A stretch of 64,000 nucleotides of DNA from NCBI GenBank assembly GCA_944320765.1, contig CALUIS010000007.1, positions 53,615-117,614 of the forward strand, written 5' to 3'. Of the stretch, positions 36,195-45,635 are shown one piece after another. The number at the start of each line of letters is the position of its first letter. The first letter of the stretch is position 1. This DNA is from an uncultured Paraprevotella sp. Its GTDB lineage: Bacteria; Bacteroidota; Bacteroidia; Bacteroidales; Bacteroidaceae. Below the pieces are notes generated by a model. That model did no database searches and was not told where the DNA came from. It saw only the letters and a list, made by a program, of their open reading frames with translations. The position numbers were made by a program, and so were the translations under genes.

Positions 36195-36202
36195 CAAAGT
36201 TA
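36195..36202 (-). promoter_or_regulatory. -7 promoter element for the CoA ligase/ACT operon
   Basis: TAACTTTG on the minus strand, 28 nt before the preferred ligase start. No good -33 box is seen, so transcription could also come from the promoter at 36346-36376 by readthrough. Confidence 0.5.
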
Positions 36203-36279
36203 TAAAAAACTATCGCAAAAGCGCACCGCTTTCCTTATATTTTTTCACGACGACACCCCCTCCCCTTCATCTACGGCAC

Positions 36280-36340
36280 AAAAAAGGGCTCCGCCGAGCC
36301 CCTGCTTTCGCTAATCTTAAATCTAATACTATGAAAAACA
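36280..36340 (-). ncRNA. Predicted small RNA or attenuated leader
   Basis: A consensus promoter (36346-36376) drives the minus strand. About 45 nt downstream is a compact hairpin, GGGCTC-cgcc-GAGCCC on the plus strand, followed on the minus strand by six Ts (36280-36285). This is a complete promoter-to-terminator unit of about 60 nt with no coding capacity. It could be a small RNA. Equally, it could be a premature terminator in the leader of the CoA ligase operon, whose start is 115 nt downstream. No family is recognised. Confidence 0.5.
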
Positions 36341-36345
36341 CAATT

Positions 36346-36376
36346 CAAAGTTAGCTCCTTTCCGCGACTTGTGCAA
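36346..36376 (-). promoter_or_regulatory. Consensus promoter for the predicted small RNA
   Basis: On the minus strand TTG (36374-36376), a 20-nt spacer and TAACTTTG (36346-36353). A perfect palindrome lies 18 nt upstream of the -33 box. Confidence 0.65.
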
Positions 36377-36394
36377 GTCCGGGGATTTCCGGCC

Positions 36395-36412
36395 ACATGT
36401 TACATAACATGT
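36395..36412. promoter_or_regulatory. Perfect palindrome between divergent promoters, candidate operator
   Basis: ACATGTTACATAACATGT is an 8-2-8 perfect inverted repeat. It is upstream of the minus-strand small-RNA promoter and 57 nt upstream of the plus-strand -7 element of the DUF2264 gene. The TGTTA-N2-TAACA form is typical of a dimeric regulator; which one is unknown. Confidence 0.6.
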
Positions 36413-36469
36413 TTTATGCTTTTTGCTAACTTTTTCAACCTTTGCGCCCTCTATCACTAAAGTTTTTCG

Positions 36470-36477
36470 TAACTTTG
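36470..36477 (+). promoter_or_regulatory. -7 promoter element for the DUF2264 gene
   Basis: TAACTTTG lies 33 nt before the ATG at 36511. TTTG is present 25 nt upstream, somewhat beyond usual spacing. Confidence 0.5.
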
Positions 36478-36510
36478 AAGCCATTGAAAAACCTATCAAA
36501 CAAATACCTT

Positions 36511-38526
36511 ATGAAAAGACTGCATCTAAAAGCCCTCATCGTGGCGGCGGCACTGGCCGGACCGGCCACGGTTCCCGCCCAAGTGGCCACCCCGGCTTAC
36601 TCCATCGAACAGACCTTCACCATCCCGCAACCGGACTACCGTCTCAGCCCGTACACGGGGATGACCCGCCAAGGCTGGATTGACGCCGCGGAATATCTGC
36701 TGGAGGGGGCATTCACCTACATCCGCTCGCTGGACGACCCCATGTACTTCCCCAAACAGCTCGACAAGACTTATCCGAACGACGAAGGCCAAGTCCCCAC
36801 CGCCAAACTGGAAGGTCTCTGCCGCACCTTGTTCGTGGCGGCGCCCTTGTTGCGCGAGAATCCGGACCTTACGCTCAACGGCATCAAGGTAGCGGATTAT
36901 TACCGCCACCAGTTGCTGAACCTGATCCGTCCGGACAGTCCAAGCTTCATCCGCCACCGCAACGGCGGACCCAGCCAGATCCTGGTGGAATTCGGAGCTT
37001 TGGCCATCTCCTTGTCCGTAGCGAAAGACATCCTGTGGGAACCGCTCACCCAAGAGCAGAAAGACCAGTTGGCCGCCACGATGCTCAGCTATGGCAACGG
37101 GCCTACCATCGGCTCGAACTGGATGTTCTTCAACGTGTTTGTCATCAGTTTCTTCAAGGAACAAGGCTATGCCGTCAACGACCAGCGGATGAAAGAAAAT
37201 CTGGAAAACATCCTCAAGCTCTACCGGGGCGAAGGATGGTACAACGACGCGCCGGCCTACGACTATTACAGCATGTGGGCCTTTCAGATGTACGGCCCCA
37301 TCTGGGCACAGATGTACGGACACTTCTATCCCGAATACGCTGCCCAGTTCATGAAGAACCAGCATGACATGATCGACAACTACCCATACATGTTCAGCGC
37401 GGAAGGCCAGATGAACATGTGGGGCCGGAGCATCCCCTACCGTTTCGGGGCTGTCGTGCCGCTGGCCTTGCTCAGCTACCAGAAAGACCCGTCCGTCAAC
37501 TACGGATGGATGCGCCGCATCGCCTCTGCCACCTTGTTGCAGTTCCTGCAGAACCCCGACTTCCTGGAGGACAACGTACCGACCATGGGGTTCTACGGCC
37601 CCTTCGCGCCGGCCGTGCAGATTTACAGTTGCCGAGGCAGTGTCTACTGGTGCGGCAAAGCTTTCCTGAGCCTGCTTCTGCCGGCGGACGACCCGTTCTG
37701 GACCGCCAAGGAAAACAACGGGCCGTGGGAAAAGGAGTTCAAGAAAGGCCATGTGTACAACAAGTTCCAGCCGGCCACGGACCTGCTCATCACCGACTAC
37801 CCGAATTGCGGGGGGGCGGAAATGCGCTCCTGGTGCCATGAGACGGTGGCGGGCGACTGGCAGAAGTTCCGCAGCTCGGAGAATTACAACAAACTGGCTT
37901 ACCATACCGAATTCCCGTGGATGGCGGACGGTCCGGACGGAGAAGTGTCGATGAACTATGCCACGAAGAACGGCAAGGGCCAATGGGAAGTGTTGCGCCT
38001 GTACACCTTCAAAAGTTTCGAGGACGGCATCTACCGCCGCGACGCCGAGCTGGAGACCAACCGCGACATACGGTACCGGTTGGCTGACATCCCGCTCCCC
38101 AACGGCGTGCTGAGGGTGGACAAAATCACCACTCCCGTGCCGACCACCGTCCGGCTGGGACACTACACCCTGCCAGAAAAAGCCGGAAAGCCATTCGTGG
38201 AAGAAACATCCGGAAAAGTGAAAGACGCCGTGATCCTCGGCAACGGAGAATACCGGCTTGCGATGGTTCCATTGCAAGGCTGGCAGACCACTTCGACAAG
38301 CTATCCGGAAGGCCTGCACCCCGTAAGCCGCAAATGCGGCCTCATCATGGCGGAAAGCGAAGTCAAGCAGGAGAAAGTATTCGTCACGCTGATGCTCTGG
38401 AAAAAAGGGAACAAGAAGTTCACCAAAAAGGAGCTGGCACCCGTGAAAGAGGTGAAAGTATCCGACGACCTCAACACCGTCGACATCACCTTTGCGGACA
38501 AAAGCACCAAGCAGGTCCGCTTCTGA
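36511..38526 (+). CDS. Secreted DUF2264 domain protein
   Basis: The 671-residue protein has a signal peptide ([24 protein letters not shown]) and the DUF2264 core over about residues 45-400: [71 protein letters not shown]. The spacing of helices suggests an alpha/alpha toroid as in GH88/GH105-like enzymes. A C-terminal beta-rich part follows. A role on a sugar polymer in the periplasm is plausible but not shown. The start at the signal peptide ATG is preferred over a longer frame from 36442. Confidence 0.85.
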   Translation: MKRLHLKALIVAAALAGPATVPAQVATPAYSIEQTFTIPQPDYRLSPYTGMTRQGWIDAAEYLLEGAFTYIRSLDDPMYFPKQLDKTYPNDEGQVPTAKLEGLCRTLFVAAPLLRENPDLTLNGIKVADYYRHQLLNLIRPDSPSFIRHRNGGPSQILVEFGALAISLSVAKDILWEPLTQEQKDQLAATMLSYGNGPTIGSNWMFFNVFVISFFKEQGYAVNDQRMKENLENILKLYRGEGWYNDAPAYDYYSMWAFQMYGPIWAQMYGHFYPEYAAQFMKNQHDMIDNYPYMFSAEGQMNMWGRSIPYRFGAVVPLALLSYQKDPSVNYGWMRRIASATLLQFLQNPDFLEDNVPTMGFYGPFAPAVQIYSCRGSVYWCGKAFLSLLLPADDPFWTAKENNGPWEKEFKKGHVYNKFQPATDLLITDYPNCGGAEMRSWCHETVAGDWQKFRSSENYNKLAYHTEFPWMADGPDGEVSMNYATKNGKGQWEVLRLYTFKSFEDGIYRRDAELETNRDIRYRLADIPLPNGVLRVDKITTPVPTTVRLGHYTLPEKAGKPFVEETSGKVKDAVILGNGEYRLAMVPLQGWQTTSTSYPEGLHPVSRKCGLIMAESEVKQEKVFVTLMLWKKGNKKFTKKELAPVKEVKVSDDLNTVDITFADKSTKQVRF

Positions 38527-38600
38527 AAACATAATGAAAAAGACTGCCTCCCTTAACAGTTTTTCGCGGAGGATTGGCTTCCCATTCCAAAAGAAAAGAA

Positions 38601-38608
38601 TATCTTTG
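38601..38608 (+). promoter_or_regulatory. -7 promoter element for the DUF3298 lipoprotein
   Basis: TATCTTTG, 39 nt upstream of the start; it indicates transcription separate from the DUF2264 gene. Confidence 0.55.
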
Positions 38609-38647
38609 GGACACAAAGCATAAAACCAATAAAAACAGAAAGCAACC

Positions 38648-39520
38648 ATGATGAGAAAACTTGGATTAAACTGTCGGCAAGGGCTATGGACCGCCGCTTG
38701 CATCATGCTGATGGGAGGAATGGTATCCTGCGACCGCCAGGCATCCCCAAAAGAAACACCGGACGGGAACCGGATAAAAGCCGAATTCGCCATCTATGAA
38801 CAGGATCCGTCCGCCATAGGGTGCAAGATTTCGGCCAACTACCCGTCGGACAGCACGGACGCCACCGGAAGAGTCATCCGGGAATGGATTAACGAGCAGC
38901 TGGGCGGGACATATACCGGCAGCCTGAACGACGGGAAGCAACTGGTGGAATACTACGGAAAGGAACAGGCCGCAAGAATCCGGAAGGACATTGAGGAGTT
39001 CGGGGAGAACTCGGCCATGGGCCAGTCCGTCTATTACGTGCAGTTCAAGAAAGTGTTCGAGACCACCAGGTTTGTGACCTATACGGAAGAGACGTACCAA
39101 TATGCAGGCGGCGCACATGGCAGCGAAAGCACCGTCGGACAAGTATTCCGCAAGCCGGACGGCCGCATGTTCGGATGGGACATGTTCACTGCCGACGGGA
39201 AGGAAAAACTGAGGGACATGATAAAGAACAGACTGAAAGACAGGTTCTTCAAGGCGAAAAGCGATGAGGAATTCTACAACATGCTGCTGGCCGAAAACGC
39301 ACGTTACCTGTTCCCGCTTCCGGAGAACGCCCCCCTCTTGCGCCCCAACGGCGTGGAATTCATCTACCAACAGTATGAAATCGCACCCTATGCGGCGGGA
39401 ATGCCGTCCTGCACCCTCCCCTACGACTCGGTGCGCAACCTGGTTACCGTGACCATGCGCCCATTGATTGAAAGCACGACGGACTCCATCGCCGCGACCT
39501 ACCTCAATCCCGGACAATAA
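38648..39520 (+). CDS. DUF3298 (RsiV-like) lipoprotein
   Basis: The 290-residue protein has a lipoprotein signal with lipobox MVSC (MLMGGMVSCDRQ). A DUF4163-like N-terminal part is followed by the DUF3298 domain (GWDMFTADGKEKLRDMIKNRL; EFIYQQYEIAPYAAGMPSCTLPYDSVRNLV). RsiV uses this domain to bind lysozyme, but here there is no anti-sigma part and the function is unknown. It is surface or periplasm anchored. It is convergent with the UPF0210 gene across a palindrome. Confidence 0.88.
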   Translation: MMRKLGLNCRQGLWTAACIMLMGGMVSCDRQASPKETPDGNRIKAEFAIYEQDPSAIGCKISANYPSDSTDATGRVIREWINEQLGGTYTGSLNDGKQLVEYYGKEQAARIRKDIEEFGENSAMGQSVYYVQFKKVFETTRFVTYTEETYQYAGGAHGSESTVGQVFRKPDGRMFGWDMFTADGKEKLRDMIKNRLKDRFFKAKSDEEFYNMLLAENARYLFPLPENAPLLRPNGVEFIYQQYEIAPYAAGMPSCTLPYDSVRNLVTVTMRPLIESTTDSIAATYLNPGQ

Positions 39521-39531
39521 CCAAAATAATA

Positions 39532-39561
39532 AGTAGAGACGCGACCAATCGCGTCTCTACT
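39532..39561. repeat. REP-like 13-bp palindrome, possible bidirectional terminator
   Basis: AGTAGAGACGCGA and TCGCGTCTCTACT form a perfect 13-bp stem with a CCAA loop between two convergent genes. It could stop transcription in both directions. GAGACGCG-type palindromes of this kind are, to my knowledge, dispersed in several phyla, so it may be a mobile REP-like element. Confidence 0.75.
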
Positions 39562-39570
39562 ATCTTTCCT

Positions 39571-40935
39571 TTAATTCTTGAAACTATGGATGGGGGCCGG
39601 AATCCGCCCTACACGGCCGACAAAGGCGTCGCATCCGAACGCGTTGACAGGCATGACAGGGGCATACCCCAGCAGGCCGCCGAACTCCACAGTATCGCCC
39701 ACCGTCTTGCCTATCACCGGAATGATACGCACCGCCGTTGTCTTCTGGTTCACCATCCCTATAGCGGCCTCATCGGCAATGATGCCGGAAATAGTGGTGG
39801 CCGGAGTGTCCCCCGGAATGGCAATCATGTCCAGCCCCACAGAGCAGACGCAGGTCATGGCTTCCAGCTTTTCCAACGTCAAGGCACCGCATTCCACCGC
39901 ATCAATCATCCCTTGGTCTTCGCTGACCGGAATAAACGCGCCGCTCAGTCCGCCCACGTAGGACGAAGCCATCACCCCGCCTTTCTTCACTTGGTCATTC
40001 AGCAGGGCCAAGGCAGCCGTAGTCCCCGGCGCCCCGGCACGTTCCAAACCAATCTCCTCCAGGATCTCGGCCACGCTGTCCCCCACGGCCGGCGTGGGAG
40101 CCAACGACAAGTCGATGATGCCGAAGGGTACCCCCAACCGCCGGGAAGCCTCTTGCGCCACCAACTGCCCCACACGGGTAATCTTGAAGGCGGTCCGCTT
40201 GATGGTCTCGCAAAGCACCTCGAAGCTGGCCCCGCGAATCTGGCTCAACGCATGTTTCACCACGCCCGGACCGCTCACGCCGACATTGATGACCGCATCC
40301 GGCTCGGACACGCCATGGAAAGCCCCCGCCATGAAGGGATTGTCATCCGGCGCGTTGCAGAGCACCACCAGCTTGGCACACCCCAACGAATCTTTCTCCT
40401 TCGTGCGCCGCGCCGTCTCCAGCACAATCTCGCCCATCAGCCTCACCGCGTCCATATTGATGCCGGTCTTCGTGGAACCGACGTTCACGGAACTACAGAT
40501 GCGTTCCGTCTCGGCCAAAGCCTGCGGGATGGAACGGATCAACAACTCGTCGCTCCGCGTCATCCCTTTGGAAACGACCGCCGAATATCCGCCCAGAAAG
40601 TTAATGCCCACCTCCTTAGCTGCACGGTCCAAGGCATGGGCCACCTTGACATAATCCTCAGGCGTATGGCAGGCGGCCCCGCCCACCAAAGATATAGGGG
40701 TAATGGAAACGCGCTTGTTCACGATGGGAATCCCGTATTCCTTCGAGATGTCCTCTCCGGTCTTCACCAAGTCCTTGGCCAGACGTGTAATCTTATCATA
40801 TATCTTGCGGCAAAGCACGTCCACATCCGCATCCGCGCAATCCAACAGGCTGATGCCCATCGTAATGGTACGCACGTCCAGATTCTCCTGCTCGATCATC
40901 TGGTTGGTCTCCAGCACTTCGTATATATTAATCAT
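39571..40935 (-). CDS. UPF0210 (DUF711, PFL family) protein
   Basis: The 454-residue protein matches UPF0210 along its length ([83 protein letters not shown]). The fold is related to pyruvate formate-lyase but no glycyl-radical motif is visible. It is cytoplasmic and of unknown function. It lies 18 nt after an ACT-domain gene, the arrangement commonly seen for this family, suggesting amino acid control. Confidence 0.93.
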   Translation of the reverse strand: MINIYEVLETNQMIEQENLDVRTITMGISLLDCADADVDVLCRKIYDKITRLAKDLVKTGEDISKEYGIPIVNKRVSITPISLVGGAACHTPEDYVKVAHALDRAAKEVGINFLGGYSAVVSKGMTRSDELLIRSIPQALAETERICSSVNVGSTKTGINMDAVRLMGEIVLETARRTKEKDSLGCAKLVVLCNAPDDNPFMAGAFHGVSEPDAVINVGVSGPGVVKHALSQIRGASFEVLCETIKRTAFKITRVGQLVAQEASRRLGVPFGIIDLSLAPTPAVGDSVAEILEEIGLERAGAPGTTAALALLNDQVKKGGVMASSYVGGLSGAFIPVSEDQGMIDAVECGALTLEKLEAMTCVCSVGLDMIAIPGDTPATTISGIIADEAAIGMVNQKTTAVRIIPVIGKTVGDTVEFGGLLGYAPVMPVNAFGCDAFVGRVGRIPAPIHSFKN

Positions 40936-40953
40936 AACGTCTCAGCTTCCGGG

Positions 40954-41229
40954 TTAAATACGATGCATCTTGTCAAAAATCTCCTCGCGTTGGCATTTCA
41001 CCTGCACGCCCATGGACAAGCCGATATCCGCCAGCTCGCCGGCCAGCACCTCGAAACTCTTCCCCACTTTCGACAAGTCCACTATCATCATCATGTTGAA
41101 ATACTCTTGTACAATCGTCTGGGAGATATCCAGGATGTTGGCCTGGTTCTCGGCCAGGTAAGTACAAACCTTGGCGATGATGCCCACGGCATCCTTGCCC
41201 ACAACTGTAATAATTGTCCTATTCATCAT
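40954..41229 (-). CDS. ACT-domain protein, UPF0237 family
   Basis: The 91-residue protein is a single ACT domain (MMNRTIITVVGKDAVGIIAKVCTYLAENQANILDISQTIVQEYFNMMMIVDLS), like the N-terminal half of GcvR. It probably binds an amino acid and works with the adjacent UPF0210 protein; the ligand is unknown. Confidence 0.93.
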   Translation of the reverse strand: MMNRTIITVVGKDAVGIIAKVCTYLAENQANILDISQTIVQEYFNMMMIVDLSKVGKSFEVLAGELADIGLSMGVQVKCQREEIFDKMHRI

Positions 41230-41329
41230 CTTTCGTCGGATATAAAAAACAGTCTGTTATTCTCGAGCGGCATACGCAATCTTGCCGAATAACAGACTGG
41301 ATAAAGTTCTACAAACAATCCCTGACGGC

Positions 41330-42190
41330 TTATCCGTAAACAATCTTGCCGTTCTCGTCACGGTTCTCGTCGATAAACGACTTCTGGTACTGCACCATAC
41401 CGCGCAAGGACATGCCCATGCTGGAGAATCCGCCGTCGTGGAAAAGGTTCTGCATCGTGACTTTCTTGGTCAGGTCGGAGAACATCACCACGCAATAGTC
41501 CGCACACTCGTCCGCACTCGCGTTGCCAAGGGGCGACATACGGTCGCTGAAGTCATACAGGCCGTCGAAACCTTTGATACCGCCACCAGCCGTGGTGAAC
41601 GTCGGCGACTGGGATATCGTATTGATGCGCACACCTTTCTCGCGGCCATAGATATAGCCGAAACTGCGGGCAATGGACTCCAACAACGCCTTCGCGTCGG
41701 CCATGTCATTGTAACCGAAGAACGTACGCTGGGCCGCCACGTAACTCAGGGCCAGAATGGAACCGTTCTCGTTGATGGCATCCAGTTTCTTGGCCGTCTG
41801 GATCATCTTGTGGAAAGAGATGGCCGAGATGTCATACGTCTTGCCCAACAGATTATAGTCCAAATCGTCATACGTGCGCTTCTTCCGCATGTTGGCACTC
41901 ATGGCCACCGAATGCAACACGAAGTCAATCTTCCCGCCCATCGCTTTCTGGGCCTCCACAAACAGATTCTCCAAGTCTTCCACGGACGTGGCGTCGGCCG
42001 GAATGACTGTCGCATGAGTCTTCTCCGCCAACTCCGCAATCGTCCCCATCCGGCAGGCCACCGGCGTATTGGTCAACACGATCTGCGCACCTTCCTCCAC
42101 GGCACGTTCCGCCACTTTCCACGCGATGGAAGCGTCGTTCAACGCTCCGAAAATGATACCGCGCTTACCTTTCAATAAGTTATAAGCCAT
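41330..42190 (-). CDS. fabI: Enoyl-ACP reductase FabI
   Basis: The 286-residue short-chain dehydrogenase has GKRGIIFGALNDASIAWKVA at the nucleotide-binding end, VLHSVAMSAN and the catalytic Tyr/Lys region FFGYNDMADAKALLESIAR. The lipid-side loop is SPTFTTAGGGIKGFD. It reduces enoyl-ACP in fatty-acid elongation and is the target of triclosan. It is a single gene with its own -7 element. Confidence 0.95.
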   Translation of the reverse strand: MAYNLLKGKRGIIFGALNDASIAWKVAERAVEEGAQIVLTNTPVACRMGTIAELAEKTHATVIPADATSVEDLENLFVEAQKAMGGKIDFVLHSVAMSANMRKKRTYDDLDYNLLGKTYDISAISFHKMIQTAKKLDAINENGSILALSYVAAQRTFFGYNDMADAKALLESIARSFGYIYGREKGVRINTISQSPTFTTAGGGIKGFDGLYDFSDRMSPLGNASADECADYCVVMFSDLTKKVTMQNLFHDGGFSSMGMSLRGMVQYQKSFIDENRDENGKIVYG

Positions 42191-42225
42191 AGCAATAACA
42201 AAATTATTCTTCTAAAACTTGTTGG

Positions 42226-42233
42226 CAAAGATA
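42226..42233 (-). promoter_or_regulatory. -7 promoter element for fabI
   Basis: TATCTTTG on the minus strand, 35 nt upstream of the fabI start. Confidence 0.55.
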
Positions 42234-42329
42234 CGAATTGTTTCGCACTTACGGGGAATAAACGCGCAAAATCTTACGGACACCAGCCCTTCCAAGCGTG
42301 AATCCCCCCTTCCTGTCCTCCCGGGCAGC

Positions 42330-43571
42330 CTATTCCGCCTCTTCCGGCTCGAACACGTTGTATAACGGCACCCGCCAGAATCCAGCATCACGGTACCACT
42401 TCTGGGAGGTGAAATACTCCATTTGGGCCGCTTCCGTATAGAACAATCCGGGAATCTCGTCCGGCACATAAGTGTTCAGCCCGCAAAAGGCCCCGTCCTT
42501 GACGGGGATTTCCGGCATGGCTGTATAGTCGTTCACGGAGCTGTAGTCATTATGCGCCTTATAGATGACCGCATCATCCAGCACCCGGCGGACCTCTGCC
42601 ACATAGCGGCACGCCCCTCCGACGCTGTCCACCCATTCCCCATAATCATACAAGGGATAGCCGTTCTCAAAATGCTGCAGCCGGTCACGGTCCAGTTCCC
42701 TCACCCGCTGGTGTACAGTCTCGTCCTGGAACAAGGAATCCATATACAAGGCCAATGAATCCATACGTGACAAGTCGGTCAGGCTCACGGACACGAAATT
42801 GTCCCATTCCACTCCGTTGTTACGGAAGTAGGTCATATACCCCTCCGCCGCACGGCTCAGCCCGGAAGCGTCCATCCGTAGGATATAGGGCAGGACCTTG
42901 TCGTACGGAAAACCTTCAGCCGGAACGGAATTGGGTGCCGCCAGGAAATAGCGGGCATTGCCCTTCAACTCATAAGCTGTCTCCACGCTGGCCATCATAC
43001 AGGCATCGAACAAAATCAGGTCCAGACGGGGACAGCCGTCCAACGCCTGACGGATATCCGTTATGTTCATGCCCAGCCCCTGGCTTCCCTCATAACCGAA
43101 AGAACGCTTTCCTACCGTCTGCTGACGATACAGGCTTCCGTCCGCGTGGGACGAGAAAGTCACGCCATAATGCCGGGCCGGATATTGCGCCAGCACGTCA
43201 TTGATGACATCCTTCATGACGGAGGGGTCCACAGAATACTGGTCGGGGTAAGTCTTCACCGTCGTCTGCCGCACATTCCCGCTCCGGTCCTTTGCAATCT
43301 GGTAAAGCGTCGGCGTGGAACTGATGTCGGCATATACCAACACATTCGCATCCACATCGGACAGGGACAGCCCTGTCTTCAAATCCTCAATATTGGCCAG
43401 CAAAGAGTTTTTCAGGTCATTCTGCCCTACCATATATAATAAAAAGGTGGTCTCTTTCGGCTCCTGCCCCTCATCATACCACGAGTCATCCATCTCATCC
43501 TCGCACGAAAGCAAAGACAACCCCATGGCTCCCGCCAGGAACAAAGGCCACCGGCTCGCATTCATTCTCAT
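42330..43571 (-). CDS. Clostripain-family (C11) cysteine peptidase lipoprotein
   Basis: The 413-residue protein has a lipoprotein signal with lipobox LLSC (GAMGLSLLSCEDE). The C11 core follows: TTFLLYMVGQNDL, the catalytic His in YGVTFSSHADGSLY, and the catalytic Cys in LDLILFDACMMASVETAYEL. C11 enzymes cleave after Arg or Lys. A -7 element TACCTTTG is at 43593-43600. It stands alone between fabI and the GH43 gene. An ATG at the third codon is also possible. Confidence 0.92.
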   Translation of the reverse strand: MRMNASRWPLFLAGAMGLSLLSCEDEMDDSWYDEGQEPKETTFLLYMVGQNDLKNSLLANIEDLKTGLSLSDVDANVLVYADISSTPTLYQIAKDRSGNVRQTTVKTYPDQYSVDPSVMKDVINDVLAQYPARHYGVTFSSHADGSLYRQQTVGKRSFGYEGSQGLGMNITDIRQALDGCPRLDLILFDACMMASVETAYELKGNARYFLAAPNSVPAEGFPYDKVLPYILRMDASGLSRAAEGYMTYFRNNGVEWDNFVSVSLTDLSRMDSLALYMDSLFQDETVHQRVRELDRDRLQHFENGYPLYDYGEWVDSVGGACRYVAEVRRVLDDAVIYKAHNDYSSVNDYTAMPEIPVKDGAFCGLNTYVPDEIPGLFYTEAAQMEYFTSQKWYRDAGFWRVPLYNVFEPEEAE

Positions 43572-43592
43572 AATATCCCTTTTTTAGCGTTC

Positions 43593-43600
43593 AAAGGTAC
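43593..43600 (-). promoter_or_regulatory. -7 promoter element for the C11 peptidase gene
   Basis: TACCTTTG on the minus strand, 21 nt upstream of the start codon. Confidence 0.5.
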
Positions 43601-43649
43601 AAAGAAGTCATACATCCTCTTCTCCGCCGCATCCTTTTTAAGAACTTTT

Positions 43650-44660
43650 TTATTTTGAAGCATCCACCACCGGCCACCCGTCGGCATCCCACGTCATCTC
43701 GCGCAGGAAGAGCAAGCTGGCTCCGTCCTTCGACCGGCTGTAGCCATGGGCCATGAAATAATCCTTCCCGTCCAGATGATAGGCCGCGCTATGCCCGATG
43801 GCCACGAAATCCTCATTGCCGGCCACGACCAGGCTTCCGCCTCCTTTCGTCAGTTCACGTCCCTCCCTGTCCACATACGGGCCAGTGACCCGGGCCGAAC
43901 GCCCCACCACGACCTTATAGTCGCTCTTCAACCCTCTGCAACAGAAATCGTACGACACGAACAAATAGTAATAATCCCCATGCCGGAAGATGAAAGGAGC
44001 TTCCACCGCATTCACCTGCCGCGGCGGGACTGAAGAGAGAGAATCCGCATAAAGGCGCGTACAAATGGTATGCCTCTCCTCCGGAACCGCAAGGGACGAC
44101 AAGTCCTCCGTCAGCCGGACCAGCTGTATCCCGCCCCAGAAAGACCCGAAAGCCATCCACGGCGTACCGTCACCGTCAATGATGACATTCGGGTCGATGG
44201 CATTGAAATTGTCACGGGTATGCGACACGATGACCGCACCGGTATCGGTCCATGGCTCGCTGGCGGACGGATCCAGCGTCCTGCGGTAAGCATGGCCTAT
44301 GGCAGACGTGTTTTTCCCAAAAGTGGAACAGGAATAAAACAAATGGTAGTTGCCTTTATAATAAAGGATGTCCGGTGCCCACGTATGGCCGCGATACCCC
44401 TTGATGCTGTCCATAGCCCAACGGGGCGGTTCCGGAAACACGCCACGCTCAATCTGCCACACGGACAAGTCTTTCGACGAGAAAGAAGAAATCCCCTGGC
44501 CGGTGCAATACAAATAATAGGTGTCTCCCTCCCGGGCCAGCACCGGGTCGTGTACCATAGGCTCCTTCATGGCCCGCCCCTTGTCAAGCCCCTCATTCTG
44601 CTGGGCAAATCCCCACATGCCGGAAAGCCCCATCATACAAAACAACAATATCCGTCTCAT
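43650..44660 (-). CDS. GH43 family arabinosidase/arabinanase-like enzyme
   Basis: The 336-residue protein has a signal peptide (MRRILLFCMMGLSGMWGFAQ) and a five-bladed propeller with GH43 acidic sites: VHDPVLAREGDTYYLY (base Asp), YRGHTWAPDILYYKGNYHLFYSCS (middle Asp), and VNAVEAPFIFRHGDYYYLFVS (acid Glu). It should act on alpha-L-arabinan or xyloside linkages; the pattern fits endo-arabinanase-like members best. The ATG is preferred over an upstream TTG. It is the third gene of TPR-dus-GH43, a surprising partner set. Confidence 0.9.
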   Translation of the reverse strand: MRRILLFCMMGLSGMWGFAQQNEGLDKGRAMKEPMVHDPVLAREGDTYYLYCTGQGISSFSSKDLSVWQIERGVFPEPPRWAMDSIKGYRGHTWAPDILYYKGNYHLFYSCSTFGKNTSAIGHAYRRTLDPSASEPWTDTGAVIVSHTRDNFNAIDPNVIIDGDGTPWMAFGSFWGGIQLVRLTEDLSSLAVPEERHTICTRLYADSLSSVPPRQVNAVEAPFIFRHGDYYYLFVSYDFCCRGLKSDYKVVVGRSARVTGPYVDREGRELTKGGGSLVVAGNEDFVAIGHSAAYHLDGKDYFMAHGYSRSKDGASLLFLREMTWDADGWPVVDASK

Positions 44661-44687
44661 GAAAATCAAGATTAATGGTTTCTACTC

Positions 44688-45635
44688 TTACATTTCTTGC
44701 AACAACCGGAAAACAGCCTGAGTGTATTCCGGCACATTCCGGGCTTTCAGGATTTTCTTGCGCGCCTTCCGGTCTGCATCCGGACACAAGTATTCCCAAA
44801 AGGTCTTCATCCTGGTCAGGAGCTGCTTCTCCCCGCCCTCCAGCGTCCGGGCATAATGGTCCAACAAATCGCCGTGCAGCCCCCGCAAGGCCGACATCCG
44901 CCTCTCCTTGTCCCATCCCGTCCCACAGCGATACTCCGCCGCCAGCCAAGGGGACGCCAACAGCCCACGCCCAATCATGACACCGTCCAGATACGGCATT
45001 TCACCCCTCAGCGCATCCAGTTCGTCCAACGTGGAGACACCACCATTATAGACGACCGGATGGACACACTCCCGGGCAAAACGGGCAAACGCCTCACGGT
45101 CGCAATCCCCTTTATACTGTTGCCGTCCCGTCCGTGCGTGTACGACGACACCGGACAAACGCGCCTGATTCAACACAGGGAGAAGGGCCATGCACTCCGA
45201 GGGGTCATCGTATCCCAGACGCATCTTGACCGAAAAGGAAAGTTCCGGATGACGCTCCGCGATCCGCAGCAAATCTTCCACACGTTCGGGATAAGGCAGA
45301 ATGCCACAGCCTTTCCCTTTCTTGGCCACCACCGGGAAAGCGCATCCCATGTTCAGGTCGAATTCCTTATACCCCCATCCGCCAATCTGTCCCAAGACCG
45401 CATCCGCCTCGTCGGCCGAACCGGCCATGATTTGCGGCACGAGACGTGTGACCCTGTTGGCCTCCGGATTCAAATCCCTCATGTCTTTCCTTCTCACCCC
45501 TTCGCGTTCCCACCGGACAAAGGGAGTATAATAAGCCTCCACTCCTCCGAAACGTTTTTCAAAGCTGTTCCGGAAAGGCACGTCCGTATATCCCTGCATG
45601 GGAGCCATATAGATTTTCAGTCTTTCATCCGTCAT
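44688..45635 (-). CDS. tRNA-dihydrouridine synthase family protein
   Basis: The 315-residue flavoprotein has the Dus TIM barrel: IYMAPMQGYTDVPFRNSF, FDLNMGCAFPVVAKKGKGCGIL with the active-site Cys, SVKMRLGYDD, VVHARTGRQQYKGDCD and VMIGRGLLASPWL. It reduces uridines in tRNA D-loops with NADPH and FMN. Which Dus subgroup it belongs to is not clear. It overlaps the upstream TPR gene by 4 nt. Confidence 0.92.
   Translation of the reverse strand: MTDERLKIYMAPMQGYTDVPFRNSFEKRFGGVEAYYTPFVRWEREGVRRKDMRDLNPEANRVTRLVPQIMAGSADEADAVLGQIGGWGYKEFDLNMGCAFPVVAKKGKGCGILPYPERVEDLLRIAERHPELSFSVKMRLGYDDPSECMALLPVLNQARLSGVVVHARTGRQQYKGDCDREAFARFARECVHPVVYNGGVSTLDELDALRGEMPYLDGVMIGRGLLASPWLAAEYRCGTGWDKERRMSALRGLHGDLLDHYARTLEGGEKQLLTRMKTFWEYLCPDADRKARKKILKARNVPEYTQAVFRLLQEM

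Noticed and set aside
36526..38793. 755-codon open frame antisense to the DUF2264 gene
   Set aside because: It spans the DUF2264 gene, the next promoter and the start of the lipoprotein gene, and has low-complexity His/Val/Arg-rich composition.
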